Shown: positions 62,575 to 64,000 of the stretch, one piece after another
Layout of the letters: each line of letters starts with the position of its first letter
Position numbering within the stretch: position 1 is the first letter of the stretch
Source of the DNA: JAVBLV01 sp031553195
GTDB lineage: Bacteria; Bacteroidota; Bacteroidia; Bacteroidales; P3
Direction: 5' to 3'
Assembly: GCA_031553195.1 (NCBI GenBank)
Contig: JAVBLV010000006.1
Span: 1-64,000, forward strand
Length of the DNA stretch: 64,000 bases
Translations under genes and position numbers: made by a program
Notes under the pieces: model-generated
What the model was told of the DNA's origin: nothing
What the model saw: only the letters and a program-made list of their open reading frames with translations
Databases searched by the model: none

Positions 62575-64000
62575 ATGAAACAATCGTACTTCTTGCAGAG
62601 CAATATTATTGGGGGTTTCCGGACATTTTTCTTCTTTATTTTATTATTTCCCTCTTGGGGGTTAGGGAATTTATTTGCTCAAATTGGCTCGCCTTATCCG
62701 GATAATGTATATCAGGTAAATTGTTATACCGATCCGGACACTAATATTCAATGGGGAATTCGAATAAAGGATTCTAGCGCCATAAATGTATATGCTAGAA
62801 GCGGGTCTGAAAGACTTCTTACCGGCGATATAGACGGGGATGACCAAATAGAAATAGTAACATCTAATCAGCAAGATGTTGTCATCTATGATTATCAATT
62901 AAGAGAAAAAATTAGGATTCCTTATGCCAACTCTAATTTTCTTAGTTCTTCTCCCCTTGCAATTGCCGATGTGGATAATGATGGAATTGCAGAAATATTT
63001 TTTACCGTAGATTCAAATACGGTATGCTGTAAATATGATGGACGTGTTGTAACATACTTATGGTCGACAAATATATCATTCTACTCAAGTTCTCTTATTA
63101 TTGCTGATGTTAACGCCGATGGAATTCCTGATATCTTGGCAGGTGGAAATATATATAATGCCCAAACAGGCGAATTGGAAGTAATACTCCCTTATTGTAA
63201 TTACTCGTTAATCACATCACCTATTTTTGCTGATATGGATAATGACGGCATCTTAGAAATAGCGGCAGGTAACGCCATTATAAAGATTAACATTACAAAT
63301 TCTCATGACATAACGGGAAACAGCGCTTATATATGGAAAATTATGGAACCCCGTTTCCCTTTTATCTTGCATTACATATACCATACCGCTGTTGCAGATA
63401 TAGATCTGGATGGGTTCATGGATGTAATGGTATCGGGGTGCAATATTTACGAAGAAAGTTTCACATATATATGGAGTCCTTATACAGACGGTTCTTCCGT
63501 TCCTACTATAATAGGCTCTCCTATTAGGATAGAAGGAACCGGTATTCGGGGTTTTTCAGGATCTCCTTTAATAGCAGATCTGGATAATGATGGCTATCCT
63601 GAAATTGCATTTGCAACTATGACATCCAGAATACAAGCATATAGGTACAACGTTCGAACACGCCAAATAGAACGGATTTGGCAACACTTTAATAATAATG
63701 CTAGTCCTGATGTGGGAGGAAGCACGGGAATGACAGGCTTCGATTTTAATCAGGATGGCAACATGGAAATCGTATACCGCGATGAAACCCATTTAAGAAT
63801 TATAAATGGAGAAACAGGAGAAAATTTATCTTCCATCCCTTGTCCATTATATGGAATTTATAACGATTATCCTATAATTGTCGATTTGGATAAAGACGGA
63901 GCGGCAGAAATAGTTATCTCTGTTAGGGAGGGGGGTGCGCTTGGCGGTAGAATCTTTTCTTTTACAAGTCCGGCGGAAATCCGTTGGGCGCCGTCACGTT
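62575..64000 (+). CDS. Secreted FG-GAP/VCBS-type calcium-repeat protein (3' end outside window)
   Basis: Open to the right edge, at least 475 residues. A signal peptide region (FFFFILLFPSWGLGNLFAQ) is followed by a beta-propeller-like series with at least eight Ca-binding loops: DIDGDDQIEI, DVDNDGIAEI, DVNADGIPDI, DMDNDGILEI, DIDLDGFMDV, DLDNDGYPEI, DFNQDGNMEI and DLDKDGAAEI. These are spaced by about 40-65 residues. Proteins like this are usually surface adhesins or enzymes exported by T9SS. The sorting tail would lie beyond the window and cannot be checked. Confidence 0.88.
   Translation, partial: MKQSYFLQSNIIGGFRTFFFFILLFPSWGLGNLFAQIGSPYPDNVYQVNCYTDPDTNIQWGIRIKDSSAINVYARSGSERLLTGDIDGDDQIEIVTSNQQDVVIYDYQLREKIRIPYANSNFLSSSPLAIADVDNDGIAEIFFTVDSNTVCCKYDGRVVTYLWSTNISFYSSSLIIADVNADGIPDILAGGNIYNAQTGELEVILPYCNYSLITSPIFADMDNDGILEIAAGNAIIKINITNSHDITGNSAYIWKIMEPRFPFILHYIYHTAVADIDLDGFMDVMVSGCNIYEESFTYIWSPYTDGSSVPTIIGSPIRIEGTGIRGFSGSPLIADLDNDGYPEIAFATMTSRIQAYRYNVRTRQIERIWQHFNNNASPDVGGSTGMTGFDFNQDGNMEIVYRDETHLRIINGETGENLSSIPCPLYGIYNDYPIIVDLDKDGAAEIVISVREGGALGGRIFSFTSPAEIRWAPSR

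Noticed and set aside
1..64000. CRISPR array
   Set aside because: No series of identical repeats with regular unique spacers was seen; the repeats present are dispersed palindromes and short heptads.
1..64000. Prophage or conjugative element
   Set aside because: No integrase, capsid, terminase, relaxase or Tra genes; apart from small repeats and remnants the window is chromosomal housekeeping.

Overview
The window reads as chromosome from an AT-rich, anaerobic member of the Bacteroidetes, most likely order Bacteroidales. The evidence is: a 287-residue primary sigma factor lacking region 1.1; promoters of the Bacteroidetes form (TTTG, about 20 bases, TAnnTTTG); a PorT protein of the type IX secretion system (T9SS) and proteases ending in T9SS sorting tails; BACON domains; and a long SecA with a C-terminal zinc motif. 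A multi-subunit [FeFe] hydrogenase points to fermentative life, probably in a gut or similar anoxic habitat. I cannot name the species.

Layout. 1-5000: edge of a possible mobile gene, rpoD, a deoxynucleoside kinase, then an OsmC / CBS / BamA-like cluster. 5400-9640: YitT membrane protein, a zinc-peptidase lipoprotein and a WYL regulator. 9727-14312: four-gene electron-bifurcating hydrogenase operon. 14586-22133: purN, cdd, a small outer-membrane protein, tsaB, an M16 peptidase, comEC, and an arginase-fold protein with altered metal sites. 22565-30187: an orphan sigma-54-type response regulator without a DNA-binding domain, a 1074-residue fused flavo-iron-sulfur dehydrogenase, then mreC-mreD-hflX. 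30188-31560 is a graveyard with an IS5-type transposase fragment and a frameshifted glycosyltransferase. 31570-40982: C69 dipeptidase, rpmH, porT, ubiE/menG, a heptose-kinase homologue, a frameshifted DUF1573 lipoprotein, secA and a small membrane protein. 41660-47977: lipB, rnc-fabF-acpP, pyrBI and a TPR lipoprotein. 48449-64000: two T9SS-exported proteases, tRNA-Val, a small coiled-coil membrane protein, efp, a solitary thiH, a coiled-coil lipoprotein, a giant alpha-2-macroglobulin lipoprotein, and the start of a secreted FG-GAP calcium-repeat protein that runs off the edge.

How the parts fit. The hydrogenase would recycle NADH and reduced ferredoxin as H2. PorT would help export the two proteases and probably the FG-GAP protein. 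The macroglobulin, BamA-like protein and several lipoproteins are envelope components.

The most unusual non-coding structure is a family of about 160-bp, almost fully palindromic elements. There are five long copies and one minimal copy, with ends GAGGTTGTTTAAA. They sit in gene gaps, and one copy supplies the last codons and stop of lipB. Separate arrays of 7-8-base units arranged as inverted arms lie at gene ends, best seen behind secA. The genes that most deserve attention are the fused dehydrogenase, the response regulator with GSFTSA in place of GAFTGA and no HTH, the A8-tract frameshift in DUF1573, and the arginase-fold protein with lost ligands.
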